Shown here: positions 1-10,124 of the stretch, in pieces
Position numbering within the stretch: position 1 is the stretch's first letter
Layout: each line of letters opens with the position of its first letter
NCBI GenBank assembly: GCA_010093485.1
Contig: MU001504.1
Coordinates: forward strand, 627,769 to 691,768
Length of the DNA: 64,000 nucleotides
Direction: 5' to 3'
Source of the DNA: Karstenula rhodostoma CBS 690.94
Lineage: Eukaryota > Ascomycota > Dothideomycetes > Pleosporales > Didymosphaeriaceae
Program-made: the position numbers and the translations under genes
Notes under the pieces: generated by a model
Database searches by the model: none
The model's input: only the letters and a program-made list of their open reading frames with translations
What the model was told of the DNA's origin: nothing

Positions 1-7
1 ATCAACA

Positions 8-934
8 TTATCCAGTCTCTTCTGCGCCAGCAAGGGTTGGAAAAGACAAACATGGTGTATTCGACTGCTCTTGGGGCGTCACCACAGCTTCACTCTCTTC
101 AGTAGACAGAATATCCGAATGCTGGTTCCATTGGTGATCGAGGTAGGCTTCATCATCCGTATAAGATTTGTCGCAGCAACAGATCCAGACTGTTTGACTG
201 GGAAGATTGTTATTGTGTTTGAGCAGGGCGTGGTTGATGAAGTGTTGCCTTTTCATGTAATTGGGACAGCGTGGTGCGCAGACTTGCCCGACAATACGAC
301 GTTTCCCGGCGAAACCGGAGGACGATAGCGATCTACTGGCAGTGGCAGACGGAAATGGAGGCCAGTTCTCTGTTACAGAGGGACGAAGTAACGGGTCAGT
401 TCGGACGGTACTGGACTTTAGTCTTTTGCCTGCGGGTTTGGGAGGGTGACCCAGGACCTTGCCAGTAGGATGCGACAGCTCAAGATCGTCATCTTTGGGC
501 GATATTGCTAGCATCGCTTCATTTCCTATAATCCTGTTAGTCGAGTATACAGTGAATGATATTGTTGACGCACCGACATCCTGCTTGACCTGGAGTAGGC
601 CTTGTTGCGACATGTGCACAAGCTCGACCAAGCAGACCTCGACAACGTTTTTCCCGTACTTGTTGTAAAGTTGAATAAGAGGTTTAATGTCGATTCCATA
701 GAGAGTTTGCCATGCATCAGCAACGCCCACTATGCGTTCAGCTTCTTGAAGGAGATTCTGAACGCCGCCATGTCGGGTGGCTTTGACGATGCTCTCTGGG
801 TTGATGCCATTCTCGGTGAACATAGTGATGGTTGTCTTCTGATGCTCCTTCAGGCCTTGAATGTGTGGATGTGCCCCGGTCTCGGGACAAGACACAGGTC
901 TGCCCTCCTCTCGCTGCGTGGCTGGCGGAGACAT
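8..934 (-). CDS. Hypothetical Cys/His-rich (C2H2-like) protein
   Basis: Single-exon reading frame of 308 residues, taking the first in-frame ATG at 934; the stop is at 8-10. I do not recognise a named family. The C-terminal third has paired Cys and His in zinc-finger-like spacing: a CAPRC pair followed by HFINHALLKH, then a VWICCCDK segment followed by HQWNQH. The middle is basic and Ser-rich. The N-terminal half looks helical and low in complexity. A TATATATA run lies about 110 bp upstream of the ATG (near 1048). The gene sits alone beside a repeat-rich region, and further exons could lie beyond the left edge of the window. A role in nucleic-acid binding is only inference from the Cys/His pattern. 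Confidence 0.55.
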   Translation of the reverse strand: MSPPATQREEGRPVSCPETGAHPHIQGLKEHQKTTITMFTENGINPESIVKATRHGGVQNLLQEAERIVGVADAWQTLYGIDIKPLIQLYNKYGKNVVEVCLVELVHMSQQGLLQVKQDVGASTISFTVYSTNRIIGNEAMLAISPKDDDLELSHPTGKVLGHPPKPAGKRLKSSTVRTDPLLRPSVTENWPPFPSATASRSLSSSGFAGKRRIVGQVCAPRCPNYMKRQHFINHALLKHNNNLPSQTVWICCCDKSYTDDEAYLDHQWNQHSDILSTEESEAVVTPQEQSNTPCLSFPTLAGAEETG

Positions 935-1224
935 GGGGTTCAAGCGACGAAGTGTAGTGATCGGTTAGTTTGTTGTGTGATTAGCTGTACCGGACACCAG
1001 GCTCGCAAGTCTCAAGATTGAGGGAAGGAAAAAGGGCAGCAGCCTGTATATATACAGTACGAGAAATATGGAGGGGGAGCACACATAATTGATACATGGG
1101 GAAGAAAGACTTCTTGGCGGGTTTGCTAAAAAAGAAGAATTACCGTCCTGGACGGGCGCACGCTCCCGTGTGTCCTGGCGCCTGACGACGGTTTGATCTG
1201 AAACTCGCCGCCACTAGCTAACCT
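935..1224. other. Upstream region of the 8-934 gene
   Basis: Non-coding. It contains the TATATATA run near 1048 that could serve the leftward gene. I see no other feature. Confidence 0.5.
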
Positions 1225-1353
1225 ACAGTCAACCTCATTGTTGTTCGGGAGAATAGCTCGCCCCGCTCACAGGGGGCAGATTACTTGTAAAAGACATCTT
1301 AAGGGCCTTGCACTCCTTGCAACGCTAGTCTCCCGAACAATAAGGTTGACTGT
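1225..1353. mobile_element. MITE-like element with terminal inverted repeats
   Basis: A 129-bp unit is bounded by inverted repeats of about 30 bp. The left end (1225-1257) starts ACAGTCAACC and runs through TTCGGGAGA. The right end (1324-1353) is its reverse complement apart from a C/T change, a 3-bp GTT indel and an A/C change. There is no coding capacity. The ACAGTCAACC terminus recalls Tc1/mariner- or Fot1-type ends, but the flanks give no clean TA duplication (TA on the left, TT on the right), so the superfamily is unproven. Confidence 0.5.
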
Positions 1354-1530
1354 TGGCGGGCCGGAACGCTTCTGCCCCTCGAGGCTCGAGTCAGACTCGG
1401 CGCCGGCGCCGACTAGACGCTGAGGCGCTCGTCCCGACCAACAATATAGCGGGAGTCGTGGTCAGACCCATAATATTGGCGTACGATCGGGTGTCAGGGA
1501 CGTGTGGCCGGGACAGAGGCCCCGCTCCCC
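1354..1530. other. GC-rich spacer with perfect 16-bp palindrome
   Basis: Non-coding, strongly GC-rich. A perfect 16-bp palindrome TCGGCGCCGGCGCCGA occupies 1397-1412. Nothing else is recognised. Confidence 0.4.
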
Positions 1531-1644
1531 CCCAGTTGGTCTGGCTGCACAGTATCCCCCCCGGCTGGTCTGGCTGCACAGTATCCCCCCCAGTTGGTCT
1601 GGCTGCACAGTATCCCCCCCCCGGCTGGACTGGCTGCACAGTAC
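1531..1644 (+). repeat. 29-31 bp tandem repeat, four copies
   Basis: Four copies of a unit containing GGTCTGGCTGCACAGTAT start near 1538, 1567, 1596 and 1627 (spacing 29, 29 and 31 bp), separated by runs of C. Copies 1 and 3 begin CAGTTGG, while copies 2 and 4 begin CGGCTGG. The array therefore has a higher-order two-unit period of about 60 bp. It keeps short reading frames open on both strands, but these look like repeat artefacts. Confidence 0.7.
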
Positions 1645-2502
1645 AAAAGTAGACGTCTGGCGGGGACGCAGTTGCAGCGCTGGCTATCGCCTTTGGCCTG
1701 GGGACGAACAAGGGGGGAACGCAGTAGTAGCAGGCTCCCCCCGGCCAGCAGACTGTCGCTTTACCGCGAGCGAATAGAAGGCCGCTATTCACCAACCAAC
1801 AAAACACCCAAAACCGTACCAACTGTTAATCTCTATCCTTCTGCCGCAACGAAGAGGCGTGTCTTGAGCAGGACACTAAAAGTTCCACGCGTGTTACAGC
1901 GAATAATCCACAAATAATTTTAGCCATATAAGTCGTGCGAAAGTGGAAAGGTTGCGACGTCTCTGTCTTCCTCAGCCCTACTGCAAGGGCATTGGCGGCT
2001 CTTGCAATGCAACAGGCGTGTGAGCGGGTGCACCAGGCTGACAATAGCCCGGGATGGCAGGCCTGTCGACGCATCCTGCGCTCGTCCATCTAATTCGGTA
2101 AGAGATTAGCTACCTTAGGGGATTATCTAACTGTTCCAATCGGAGCAGAGCAGAAGCAACAAACTTTGAAGCAACAAAGAGCGGCGGGAGCGATACAGAG
2201 CAGGGGCGAATTGGAAAGGGGCGACATTTGCCGAGCCTGGGGCCGTATAGGCGCCATTCTGTCGCTCGCATCACCCATGCCGCACCCTAATTCCCCGTTC
2301 CGGCGTTGTACATGCCACGCCTCGGACAAGGATGCAAAACGCTAAGGCGCTCCGCGTCGGTATTGTCTTAGAGGATTTCCAAGTCGAAGTTTTACGTGTG
2401 CTAACTTTTGTATACTTCCCACAAGCGCAATGTTTCTTTCGTATCAACACGAAACGAAACTGCAGAGTGATCTTTGTGCATCCATGGAACTAGTCGCAAT
2501 CC
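1645..2502. other. Non-coding stretch
   Basis: No reading frame with codon structure I would trust, and no RNA gene recognised. Confidence 0.5.
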
Positions 2503-2564
2503 ATGCTTTTGTCTATCACTTTACAAGACACCACTTTGTAATTCGTGTCAACAATAAGAAAACC
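2503..2564 (+). repeat. Dispersed ~60-bp repeat, copy A
   Basis: This 62-bp stretch matches 61822-61881 at the other end of the window: 45 of 51 bases after a 2-bp indel, ending at the same AGAAAACC. Four of the six mismatches are transitions and most would change amino acids, so the similarity looks like a non-coding repeat and not a conserved protein segment. Copy B is the right end of the insertion that splits the T5orf172 gene, which suggests both are remnants of one element family. Confidence 0.65.
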
Positions 2565-2777
2565 ATGGAACTCAGGCCAATGCAGGGCCTCGCGGTTTTC
2601 TTCGACGAAGTTTCATGGCCACGGCGCAGAGAACCCGACTATACGTCAGGAGCCATCTGTGGGCTCCGCACATCACGATATGACACCAAACCCACAGGGC
2701 AAACGTCAACGTTGGAAGCATTTTCCATGTGCAAGCCTGCGCTGCCTCGCCTCGCTCCACACGCACCCACGGGGTGC

Positions 2778-2998
2778 GAGCGACAGAACAGCTGGGAGCG
2801 ACAGAACAGCTGGGAGCGACAGAACAGCTGNNNNNNNNNNNNNNNNNNNNNNNNNNNNNNNNNNNNNNNNNNNNNNNNNNNNNNNNNNNNNNNNNNNNNN
2901 NNNNNNNNNNNNNNNNNNNNNNNNNNNNNNNNNNNNNNNNNNNNNGAGCGACAGAACAGCTGGGAGCGACAGAACAGCTGGGAGCGACAGAACAGCTG
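2778..2998 (+). repeat. 18-bp tandem array spanning an assembly gap
   Basis: Three copies of GAGCGACAGAACAGCTGG precede, and three follow, a run of 115 N (2831-2945). The visible copies are identical, so the gap is almost certainly a collapsed or unresolved longer array, and its true length is unknown. The unit is a multiple of three, which keeps frames open through it on both strands. I do not call a gene from that. Confidence 0.9.
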
Positions 2999-3466
2999 CG
3001 GGCGCCAGCGAGCATCTACCGCTACCGGGTGCCCTCGCTTCCCCCAAGCAAGCAACCAAAGACCGCGCGTCTGCCTTTGTGCTTATAAGAGCGATGCACG
3101 CCCACTCTGCGCTCGCATCGCTCCTATGATCCCTCCTACCCGATCCGGCTTGCCCTGACCGTGCGACATGCTAACACTACGTCCTGTCAGGTTGACTGAG
3201 AAACACACAAACTCTAACTTCGGCTCTGGTGGCTACATTTCCCATGCAAAGTCGTCTCCTCTTATCTTTCCATTCTTTTGGACTTTTCTGTCTGCTATAC
3301 GCTCACTTCCGGATTTCAAGTTTGACGCGCACGTCGCACTGCACACTATACATGCTGTGCATATACCCTAAGAGAGGCCCCAATCTCTCCTTGCCCAACA
3401 ATCCCACTACAGCATACTTTGGGGGGCTATCAGTGATATACCGCTGCTACACCTTTACATACAACT
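2999..3466. other. Non-coding stretch
   Basis: No supported gene. Pyrimidine-rich towards the right, just before the frame starting at 3467. Confidence 0.45.
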
Positions 3467-3814
3467 ATGCTCCCTCTTCGCAACGCCAACGCTACCTCTC
3501 TCACCGCCTCGATTGTTGAAGAATGCGTTGTTCACAACATCGACAGCCTTGTTTTTACCAACCAACACCAGTTCACCATTGGCCCCAAATAAGTCCGTGG
3601 CCTCGCCCAGCACATCGATACCAATATTGACGTTCCTCATCATTCCGGAAACCTTCACCCTCTCCACGTGTGGCTCCGCCTGCCGTGTGGTAACTCAATA
3701 GGCAAATCATTTGGCGCCACAACTTCGAAAGGATGTTCCTTCTTCCTCCCCCAGACTCTGGCCGGAGAGTATGGACATCATCCTCCTTGGAATTCCAGTG
3801 TATCGGGGCAGTGA
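3467..3814 (+). pseudogene. Possible stop-interrupted small reading frame
   Basis: From the ATG at 3467 the frame is open for 41 codons, meets TAA at 3590-3592, then stays open in the same frame for 73 further codons to a TGA at 3812. A single CAA to TAA change (CpA to TpA, the direction favoured by fungal RIP) would explain the interruption. I recognise no family, so this may be chance. The basis is frame continuity only. Confidence 0.25.
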
Positions 3815-4566
3815 ATGTAGCTCTGTGTACTCAAGACACACAGTGAAGTCTTTTATACCGAGGACAACCGCTATTAACACAGAAACTCTAGAGGTCATTG
3901 TAATGATCGTAGATACTATAGCCTAATAAAGAACAGTGAGCAATCATGCCAGTTCGGTGCAGTATACTTACAGGCGCAGCACTTCCAACCCTGAACGAAC
4001 CCGTACAGGCTTGCCTGGCTTTGTATTTGATCGCAAAGTAACTTACGAGTGAAATACTGATGGTGCTGGGAGTGTTTGTCTCGTCAGTCAGTATAGAATC
4101 GGTGAATGACTGCATCGCGATGGCAAAAGCTTTGTTCGTAAGATCGAGTGTGCTAAGGGTCTAGTGCATGTGTAGCGTACTTGGAAAGGATTTTGAAATA
4201 TCACCTTGATGTAAACTGAGTTCTCAATCAGCGGTTGCGGTGCTTTTAATAATGATTGACACGCCGGTGATGGTAAATGACTTGGAACAACTCAGTGGCA
4301 TCGCAAACGCTTCGCGTGTATACAACGAATCCTCCATGGACGCCAAACCATTTTCCAACTGTTGCTCAGAACCACGATCCCACGTAGGCGTTGCACCGTA
4401 GCAAATCAGGAAGGGTATAGCCATTACAGACCCCACTTTTATCTAAACTGACGTATCTTGTGTTCACGGACGCATTTGTATCACAAATCACATGCTCCAC
4501 TTCTCATGAAATTGCGGCATTTTGCTTGAAATTACAACCCAAAGCGTACAGACCTTGAAGTGTATC
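3815..4566. other. AT-richer non-coding stretch
   Basis: Only short frames on either strand. Two segments, near 4097-4135 and 4268-4315, share a loosely similar sequence (GGTGAATGACT / GGTAAATGACT followed by GGCATCGCAAACGCTT-like text), suggesting an old degenerate duplication. Confidence 0.35.
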
Positions 4567-4574
4567 TATAAAAA
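4567..4574 (+). promoter_or_regulatory. TATA-like box of the proline-rich gene
   Basis: TATAAAAA lies about 230 bp upstream of the ATG at 4798 and is followed by a pyrimidine-rich leader. The assignment rests on position and motif only. Confidence 0.4.
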
Positions 4575-4797
4575 CCACTCCAAACGCTCACCATTCACTA
4601 TCAAATCCTCATGCTCTTCCAGTTAACACGCTCCCATGCAACATCAGATATTCTTCCCTTCTCTATATATATACCACAATACGCACACCCTCCCCATATC
4701 CTCACCCAAATACGAAAGTCCAATTCACAGTACCAAGTCTATTGTAATCGTCATTATAACTTACAATCAATCAAACCCACCCAAACAACTCTCCACA

Positions 4798-5523
4798 ATG
4801 AAGATCGAACCTCAATCACCCATCTGCCCCAGTCCAGAACCATCGATTCCGGATCCCATCCCCCCAGGAGCACCGCCGACTCCTCCAGCTACACCTCCCA
4901 GGAAACACGACGTCGTCCCCACTCAAGCTGGGCCAAAGCCCCCACCTCCGCCTTCCCCTCCGCCACCATCTCCCAGCAAAACCACCCCAGGCGGTCTTCC
5001 ACCCCCTCCGCCACCTCCGCCTTCTACACCGCCCCCACCCATCCGCCCAAAGCTCAACGATCTAGGCAGTGGAGGCTACACTCCGCTCCTACCCAAGCGA
5101 CACGTCATCAACGATCTGGGTATACCTTACCCACCTCCTCCCCCACCTCCCGCCCCCAAACGGCACCCCATGAGTTCCCACGGCCCCTGTCCCAAGCCGC
5201 GCCCCACGCCCCCCGCGCCCCCTCCATCGCCTGTTAAGGCTAATCGACACGTGGGTTTGGTTCCGGGAGTAAAAGAGGTGGGCAGGGGAGGCTATACACC
5301 GCTGCCGCCTCCTCCTCCTCCTCCTCCTCCTCCTCCTCCTCCTCCGCCGCCGAAACGACGGGCTATCAACGATCTGGGGAGGGGAGGATATACTCCACTA
5401 CCGCCGCCTCCACCCCCACCGCCGAAACGCCATGCGGATATAGTCGAGCTCTCAGGGACTCCTAATCTGACACCCGTGAGTGAGGGCATAGACCTGGGTA
5501 TGGCGAGGTGGATGGTGGTGTAA
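4798..5523 (+). CDS. Polyproline repeat protein
   Basis: 241 residues in one exon. The ATG at 4798 is chosen because it is in an ACAATGA context after a CT-rich leader; the frame is open further upstream, but there the sequence is AT-rich and low in coding character. The protein is dominated by polyproline tracts of up to about 16 residues, separated by a recurring module of the type NDLG-x-GGYTPL followed by Pro-n and a KR/KRH basic end. Full or partial modules occur about five times. A CCT trinucleotide run (5308-5343, 12 units) encodes the longest tract and is likely length-variable. There is no signal peptide or membrane segment. Polyproline segments of this kind bind profilin, SH3 or WW domains in other proteins, but no FH2 or WH2 domain is present, so the function is unknown. 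Confidence 0.7.
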   Translation: MKIEPQSPICPSPEPSIPDPIPPGAPPTPPATPPRKHDVVPTQAGPKPPPPPSPPPPSPSKTTPGGLPPPPPPPPSTPPPPIRPKLNDLGSGGYTPLLPKRHVINDLGIPYPPPPPPPAPKRHPMSSHGPCPKPRPTPPAPPPSPVKANRHVGLVPGVKEVGRGGYTPLPPPPPPPPPPPPPPPPKRRAINDLGRGGYTPLPPPPPPPPKRHADIVELSGTPNLTPVSEGIDLGMARWMVV

Positions 5524-5801
5524 AATCCATGCTTCTTATTCCGCGGCTTGCAAAAGCGCGCGAAGTGTCACATCCGATGCCTCGTATTGATCCATCGATG
5601 CACCTTCACTTTAAATGTCGGGGATGAAAGCAGACACTCGAAGTAGGAAGCTGGAAGTGCAGAGACTCGAAGAGATATTCAAAAGCGAGGTCACATGTCC
5701 GTTGATGTAGAATACAATTATTAAATCCCGAGAAAGCAACTACAATCGTCCACAGTGAAACCAAGGGTTCCACATAACAGCCTATACATATCATTTCCGA
5801 C

Positions 5802-6603
5802 TTAACAAACATGTCCACTGCCGCAATCCCCGCTGCAGTGATACTGTCCTAGCCAGTTGTCGTCACCATACGGATTCAGGCCCAAGAACCACCCATTGAG
5901 CGTCTGCTGAAGATAGTCCAGATTCTGCGGCTGGCCATGCGCCTTCCCATCGTCCGAGCAAGGGTAATCCAACGACAGTCCCCTGCCGCCATTCAGCCCC
6001 GTCTGATCACCCGCCGTGAACCAGCCATTGTAATTCCCCACGACCTTGATGGCATTGTTGTTGTTGCTGTCGAGCTGGTTCCTCAAGAACGCAGCGCCGG
6101 CATCCACGTTCTTGGCCACGTCGTTCGTGCACTGTCCGTCTGGATAGTTCTCGCAGGCGACTTGCATGAGGCCTGGAGTCGGGCCGCCGGCATCGGCATT
6201 GCAGGATGACTCTTGCATGGCGATGAAGGCGAGGAACACGGGGTCGATTTGGTGTTTGTCGCCGGCTTGCTGGAACGCCCAGTCGTATTGTTCGCAGGCG
6301 GACCCGGCGTTGGCGTAGAAGGTCTTGCGGTCGATTTTGATGAGGGAGTCCCAGGAGAGGAAGGGCGCTGTCCAACCATCGGCTTCCATGCCACTGTTAA
6401 GCCAGTCCTCGGATCTGAGGGTCTTGTAAGTATAACGGGTAGGCGTGGACGAAGATTCTTTACCCGTTGGGACCTGCGCCAGGTGTTACTTCTTCAGTGG
6501 CGCCTTGAGCATCGGGATTCGTTCCGAGTCCGATACTAGCAGATTGAGCATAGACTATTGCTGAGCAAGCTGCCAGCTGCAAAATGGTTTTCTGGAAGGT
6601 CAT
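5802..6603 (-). CDS. Secreted SLT/lysozyme-like protein
   Basis: Two exons, 6603-6464 and 6414-5802, with a 49-bp intron (GTAAAG...CTCAG). The product is 250 residues. It starts MTFQKTILQLAACSAIVYAQ, a clear signal peptide, so secretion is expected. From about residue 100 the sequence matches the transglycosylase SLT (GH23-like) fold: a catalytic-type Glu in AMQESSCNADAGG (Glu near residue 115) followed by GLMQVACENY, then a VGNYNGW segment. Cysteines are numerous, and the C-terminal tail ends in a Cys-rich cluster. A TATATA lies about 135 bp upstream. In bacteria this fold cleaves peptidoglycan; a fungal secreted copy may act on bacterial walls or chitin-like polymers, which is inference. 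I am confident of the gene model and fairly sure of the fold. Confidence 0.8.
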
Positions 6604-6762
6604 TCTGTGTGGGAAGTTGAGGATTTGAGGATAAAATTGAATTGAATTGAAAGCTTGTAGTGTGTTTCTCATGTTCATCAGTCTCTTTATGTACCTAATC
6701 GACATCAATGTACCGATTACACATAGTCCGTAGTGTTCTATATATTGCCCGCTCCGGCGCAC

Positions 6763-7603
6763 AGAGCCCTCAGTAATGTTAGAAAGTGCAACGCCTCATG
6801 ACGATGTTTCCCCACTGTAGTGTTTGCTGCTCGTAATATTTGATGAGAGGCGGAGTTGGCTGAAACCACCATCGTCTACCTAGTTCTATGGACGTTGGGT
6901 ATTGGCCACTAAGCGAAGACCGGTGCTCTCTTGGTCGGACTTAGGATTACCACTGCTTACTGACCGTAGATCTAGTTTTTGATTGGCTGATCTTGCGTAC
7001 TCCGCGCTTCGCACGGTCAATGTTGTTCGGCTCCTACGCTAGGATATCGATCCCATGCGTGAAAGCGGTAACAAATCGCAAGGAGGTGGCAATCCATTTA
7101 GTTTCTGAGTAGTGCTACAGTTTACATCACGCCTACAACATCTCCTTTTGTACTCGAATGCGAGATCCCGTAGCTGCATAGCATAATCAGAAACTATAAT
7201 CCTGCACATGAGATTTATCGTACATGTTTCGCAATCCACGACTTTTCGACTTTCTGTGACGCAAGACCGACTTTTGTACAATGACCACAAGGAAAACATG
7301 ATGGAGATAGGTATACATTCGAGGGATAACACGAAAAGAGAGAGGAAAGCAACTATCAACACACCACGGAACTCGAGAGATCTATATCCTCTGGAATATG
7401 CGCATTGCTGGAAGACGACCCAGTATGCATGATATGCCAAAACAAGTGGGGAAAAGCCACTGCAATGATAACACAGAGTAAGAAAAATTAGGAAGGAGAA
7501 AGGAACACCGAAAAAAAAACAATACCATGCAAAAGGCTTTACCATCACCATCAATCAGCCAACCCCACATATTCTCCCCTCGCTCCCATACTGACATCCT
7601 CTC
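6763..7603. other. Intergenic, no supported gene
   Basis: A 171-codon frame on the minus strand (7039-7554) looks hydrophobic but has a poor start and lies in the 3' flank of the next leftward gene. I treat it as chance. Nothing else is seen. Confidence 0.5.
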
Positions 7604-10000
7604 TCAACGCTCCCTAACAGGCGCAAAGCCCCTCGTGATGGCCGGTCCCTCAAATCCGCCACGCGCTGACGGTCCAACAGGCATCCTATCACAAGCAGGC
7701 AACGCCTTCCTCACGCGCTCTTCGTAAACTGTGTAATATCTTCCGTTCTCGTCGACCTTTCGATACTTCACCATATAATGCTCCCCGCTCACCTCGCTGC
7801 CCGAATCTGTTGCATCGTCCCAATCCTCGTGCTTGCGGTTCGGCGGCGGTGTCTGGGAGCGAGAGAATCTCCGTCGGATCCTCTGGCCAAGGTCTTGTAT
7901 CTGGGAAGTTGCCCTCCTTAGGGGGGATGCTTCACGACGAGGTTCGGCGCGGGGATAGCGAGTGCGCCCGCGGTCGTCTACTGCAGGTGGCAGCTGACTT
8001 GCAGCATTCTCTCTCCATTCGCGTATATCGTGCCCCGAGTCAGAGTGGAATTGGCGGAAATGAAGTTCATCGACCTCGCGTCGTCGAGGATGTGATTTGT
8101 CTCGAATGTACGGGCGGGGCGGCGACTCTTCTCGAACGCGAAGTTGTTCAAACCTCTGGGTGGGTAGTTCCGGAGAAGGTATCTCTTCGACATGCCCGCG
8201 CTGATAATGGTACCTTCGACGATTATGGTAGGCATATTCGTCATCGCAAATGCACTGATCGCCCCTACAGGTCAAACACCGTGAGTGAGACTCCTTCACG
8301 TGCTCGGAAGGCCTCGGCTCGCCGCCAAACTGGACACGATTGCCTCCCACTTCAGGCAACATGCTATCATAGCTTGTCTCCATCACGTGTCTAGAAGGTG
8401 GCGGATCGTAGAATTGAGAAGGGGTCTTGAGGATGCCACGGGGCGGCGCTGGCGGTGGAGATCGTGTCTCTTCCGGACAATAGCCGGGCATATTTGTCGG
8501 CGCGAATGTACGGAATGGTGTTGGGTGTGCAGCAAGGCGAGATCTAGCATCTGGCGATGGACTATGCTGTCGCTCATAATCCTCATCGCGTCTATAGCGG
8601 ACTCGAACGCCGTCTGCAGGGGGGCTGACAGAGGAAAACCGAACTTCGGACCTTGTTCGGCGCCTGAGAGCAGGTGGCGGGCTTCTCTCTGGACTGATTT
8701 CTCGGGATGTACGATACTCGACGCGTGTAGAGTCCCCGAGCCCGACATTGGCGCGAACGCTAGACCTGTAGACGCCGCGTTCGGGGCTAAGGGAATGATG
8801 TCTGTAGTCTTCTCGTCCACGAGTGCGCCCTCGGCGTTCAGCATCGTCAATCTTAATAGTGATGGTCGAAGAAGCCTCTCTTTCTTCTTGCCTCCGCCTC
8901 TCTTTCTCTCTCCTCTCCTTTGCTTTCCTTGCCCTCTTCTTACAACGCCGGCAAGGAGTGCTAATAAGTGCCTGGGCAGGAATAATCGGGTGATGGCGAT
9001 GGTAGCCCGCTGAGCGCATTTGACCACATACACTACAGACGTGGCAGAGGGCTAGCGGAGGGACATCAGGCGGCGGGAAGACATCCTTTCCAGGCAGCTG
9101 TGGCGAAGGCACCCTCAAGACATCTGGCGGTGGCCAAGGTCCGGAATAGCGAGAGCGATTGCTTTCCCTCGTGCTCTCGAAGCTCCAATCTCTCGGCTGG
9201 TATGCAGGATTCACGTGAGTCTGCATTAGTTAGTCAAGTTATTTTAGAAATTTCGAGATGTTCTAAGCCGTCATCCACATAACTGGTACATACCGTTGCC
9301 ATTGCAGGCGCGTTGTTATAGCCGAGCTGACTCGGAGGCTGTCCAGGTTGACTATACTGCCATTCACCAGGAAAAGGGGACTGCTGCGGTGTGTTATAAC
9401 TTCTCGGGAGGTCTACATAGCCCTGGGACCTGGCATGCGGCGGAATAGGTGGTCCCTGCGGGGTGTAAGGCTGCAGCTGGCCGTGCTGTGCCAGCGCAGC
9501 ATGCGAGGCCGGTGTTTGTGGCACCGCAGGAGGTGGAGTCGGGGCAGCGGGAGGGACGTGAGCCCGCGCGAACTGCTGTGTGTTAGTGGAACATGGTGGG
9601 ACAAGCGCGGTACTGAGCTTGGACAGATGTAATGGATATGTGTACGGCGGAGGAAATGACAAGGGATCGGCTTTGCTCCTGGTGTATGGGTTAGCCATTG
9701 TGCTGTCGTGGCGCCTCACGCGCCCCCGTCAGAGGGACAAGTATGGCCTTGAGATACGTACACAGGATTGGTTTGAAGATACTGCTGCTGGGCGGCATAA
9801 GGGTTTTGCATGCCTTGCGGCACCTGCTGCGCGGGCGCGCCGAATCCGGCAGCAGCAGCATATGGGTTCTGGAAGTGTGCGCCAGGCTGCTGCCCTAGCT
9901 GTCCCTGCTGCTGCTGTTGTTGCTGTTGCTGCTGTGCATCGTTGCTGCCCACGCTACCGCCCATGTATTGCTGATAAGCCTTGAGTGCCTCGGCAGACAT
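7604..10000 (-). CDS. Large low-complexity protein with CxxCxxC motif
   Basis: Three exons, 10000-9762, 9702-9294 and 9220-7604, with introns of 59 bp (GTACGT...ACAG) and 73 bp (GTATGT...GCAG). The joined frame closes exactly at 754 residues. The N-terminus is Gln/Ala/Pro-rich with a run of ten Gln (residues 22-31) and NPYAA repeats. The middle is Pro-rich. At about residues 275-315 there is a CHVCSVCGQM segment, then a His-rich stretch and CRRCKKR, followed by a strongly charged Arg/Glu helix. The rest is Arg/Ser/Pro-rich and resembles RS-type disorder. The CxxCxxC...CxxC pattern suggests one zinc site. I do not recognise a named family; it looks like a conserved filamentous-fungal hypothetical. 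An RNA- or chromatin-associated role is only inference. The CAG tract is length-variable in principle. Confidence 0.75.
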
Positions 10001-10104
10001 GGTGACAACCGGAAGGCACGAGCCTCGACTCCGCGAGCAAGACCCGAAGCTGGGTTGTCGAAATTGGTGTAACGAGAGGCCGACAGCGAAGAGGCGTGTA
10101 GAAA

Positions 10105-10124
10105 AGAGAGAGAGAGAGAGAGAG
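10105..10124 (+). repeat. (AG)10 microsatellite
   Basis: Ten AG dinucleotides in the upstream leader of the 7604-10000 gene, about 105 bp before its ATG. Confidence 0.85.

Noticed and set aside
1391..1917. Several 90-140 codon frames over the GC-rich tandem repeat
   Set aside because: Open on both strands because of repeat periodicity; no start context or homology signal.
2430..3158. Long plus-strand frame through the N gap, and its overlapping partners on both strands
   Set aside because: It is open only because the 18-bp repeat and the N run contain no stops. No family, and several frames are equally open.
7039..7554. 171-codon hydrophobic minus-strand frame
   Set aside because: Poor codon structure and no family; it lies in the presumed 3' flank of the 7604-10000 gene.
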